Assembly (NCBI RefSeq): GCF_005217455.1
Contig: NZ_SZPQ01000041.1
Location: forward strand, 1-40,203
DNA from: Martelella alba
GTDB taxonomy: Bacteria > Pseudomonadota > Gammaproteobacteria > Enterobacterales > Enterobacteriaceae
DNA: 40,203 nt
Direction: 5' to 3'
In this document: one piece after another, positions 39,086-40,203 of the stretch
Numbering within the stretch: position 1 is the stretch's first letter
How the letters are laid out: each line of letters starts with the position of its first letter
Notes under the pieces: generated by a model
The model's input: the letters and a program-made list of their open reading frames with translations, nothing else
Databases searched by the model: none
Told to the model about the DNA's origin: nothing
Translations under genes and position numbers: made by a program

Positions 39086-40203
39086 ATGGCAGATCGCATT
39101 ATTGTGTACCCGGGAGCTATCCCTCTCGAAACCGATATTCTATCAACGAATAAATTTTCGATGATTGGGCTCGCCAAACTGGCAGCCGCAATTATGGGCA
39201 GCACAACCTATCTGAATGGGTTGGCGTGTACTCCAACGAGCCCAGCATCCCTGTCGGTTAATGTTGCTCCGGGCGAAATTTACAGCTTACAGAACATCGA
39301 TAATACCGCGTATTCGTCCATTGACGCTGACACCACGCACGCTATCCTGAAACAGGGCATACTGCTGGATGCCGTATCGCTAACGATGACGTCGCCGATT
39401 ACCTCCGGGATGAGTGTCAATTACCTTGTCCAGATCGCCTATCAGGACACGGATAGTGATGCTGTGACGCTGCCTTATTATAATTCAGCCAACCCAACGC
39501 AAGCTTGGTCAGGGCCGAATAATTCGGGCGCAGCGCAAAACACGGTTCGTTCCGGTGTCTGTACGGTAGCACTGAAAACTGGTGTTACAGCAATCACTGG
39601 GACTCAGGTGACGCCTTCTCCTGATACAGGTTATGTCGGAGCCTATGTTATCACCGTGGCGTACGGACAGACGACCATTACAGCCGCCAATATTGCTCTG
39701 GCATCAAATGCACCTTTCTTGCCCAGTAATGGACTGGTTTCTGGGATACAATCTGGCGCACTGCTTTATGCTGCCGATACCGGCACCGCTAATGCCTATG
39801 CTGTTGCATACTCTCCAGCAATTACTGCATTAACTGATGGGGTGAAAGTCGTATTTAAGGCAAAAACGGCAAACACCGGTGCGTCGACATTTTCACCGAA
39901 TGGATTGACCGCTTACCCTATTTATTCACACGCCAATCAGGCATTGCAGGGTGGGGAAATTGTCGCTAACGGATTGATTGAGGTTGAATGGAATTCGACG
40001 TTAACAGCTTGGGTTCTTTGTGGTAATTCTGGTGGCGCTTTGCCTGTCCTGGCAGCAACCAAAACAAATCAGGCGGTAAACTTAGGACAATTAAATACAT
40101 CATTACCAATTGGAGTGCCTATACCATGGCCGACAGATACACCACCGACCGGATGGATAGCGATGGTTGGCCAGACAATTTCCCAGAGTGTTTATCCGGA
40201 ATT
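39086..40203 (+). CDS. Tail fibre protein, 3' end outside window
   Basis: At least 372 residues from ATG 39086 (MADRIIVYPGAIPLETDILS), open to the window end. The N-terminal ~200 residues (STNKFSMIGLAKLAAAIMGS, VAPGEIYSLQNIDNTAYSS) are the virion-attachment type found in P2/Mu-like prophage fibres. Later FKAKTANTGASTFSPNGLTA repeats a fibre motif. The visible end (IGVPIPWPTDTPPTGWIAM) begins a phage tail-collar domain. Receptor-binding parts lie beyond the window. Confidence 0.9.
   Translation, partial: MADRIIVYPGAIPLETDILSTNKFSMIGLAKLAAAIMGSTTYLNGLACTPTSPASLSVNVAPGEIYSLQNIDNTAYSSIDADTTHAILKQGILLDAVSLTMTSPITSGMSVNYLVQIAYQDTDSDAVTLPYYNSANPTQAWSGPNNSGAAQNTVRSGVCTVALKTGVTAITGTQVTPSPDTGYVGAYVITVAYGQTTITAANIALASNAPFLPSNGLVSGIQSGALLYAADTGTANAYAVAYSPAITALTDGVKVVFKAKTANTGASTFSPNGLTAYPIYSHANQALQGGEIVANGLIEVEWNSTLTAWVLCGNSGGALPVLAATKTNQAVNLGQLNTSLPIGVPIPWPTDTPPTGWIAMVGQTISQSVYPE

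Noticed and set aside
1-40203. tRNA genes, integrase, transposases, retron or diversity-generating elements
   Set aside because: I looked for cloverleaf-like arrangements, integrase and reverse transcriptase motifs and transposase catalytic motifs in the translated frames and saw none. A tRNAscan and HMM search would be decisive.

Overview
The window is most of a temperate, tailed bacteriophage (almost certainly an integrated prophage) of a Gram-negative enteric host. The reasons are a lambdoid control region, a P22-type N, NinB/NinE/NinG, a Q antiterminator, a SAR-endolysin/Rz/Rz1 lysis cassette and host-like Shine-Dalgarno sites throughout. No integrase, att site or rRNA/tRNA gene is visible, so both prophage ends lie outside the window. 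I cannot name the host genus from sequence alone.

Layout. (1) 1-6,200, minus strand: the left early operon, read leftward from a pL promoter at 6168-6196. In transcription order it holds a nutL-like site, decayed small ORFs, an N-type antiterminator, small genes, a gene split by an amber codon, two tiny membrane proteins, a long coiled-coil protein, a RecE-like exonuclease, RecT, a secreted protein and a NinH-like HTH protein. (2) 6,390-8,481: the immunity region. A CI-type S24 repressor is followed on the same strand by an AT-rich cargo pair, a ClpP-fold SDH-type serine protease and a 60-residue protein, in the position rexAB has in lambda. Left and right operator clusters share the motif ATAG-N6-CTAT. 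(3) 8,482-14,453, plus strand: the right early operon with Cro, a nutR-like site, CII, an O-like initiator containing four tandem 81-bp repeats (a candidate origin), a DnaB-type helicase, ninB, ninE, ninG and Q. (4) 14,454-16,338: late promoter and leader terminator, then holin, endolysin, Rz/Rz1. (5) 17,146-28,585: packaging, head and the contractile tail shaft, including a -1 frameshift tail chaperone. (6) 28,586-31,690: accessory (moron) block between the tail chaperone/completion genes and the tape measure. It carries an inner-membrane protein, a Cys-rich small protein behind a strongly folded leader, an AT-rich exported protein and three copies of a short semi-palindrome. (7) 31,725-40,203: tape measure, Mu/P2-like baseplate (hub, spike, wedge gp25-like, J, I) and the start of a tail fibre that runs off the right end.

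How it works together. CI and Cro compete at the two operator clusters. N, acting at the two nut-like sites, extends both early transcripts. CII presumably biases towards lysogeny. The O-like protein and helicase start replication at the repeats, RecE/RecT supply recombination, and Q reads through the leader terminator at 14,548 to express lysis, head and tail genes. The phage is a mosaic: lambda/P22-style regulation and replication joined to a Mu/SfV-style myovirus tail.

Signs of decay or unusual decoding: one early gene carries an in-frame amber codon where the surrounding phrase suggests Trp, one small frame carries two stops, and three more small, protein-like frames lack any ATG/GTG/TTG start at the expected place. 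The main lytic genes look intact. The best candidates for undescribed biology are the protease pair behind cI, the moron block at 28.6-31.7 kb with its folded leader, and the nut-like hairpins with an unfamiliar conserved loop.
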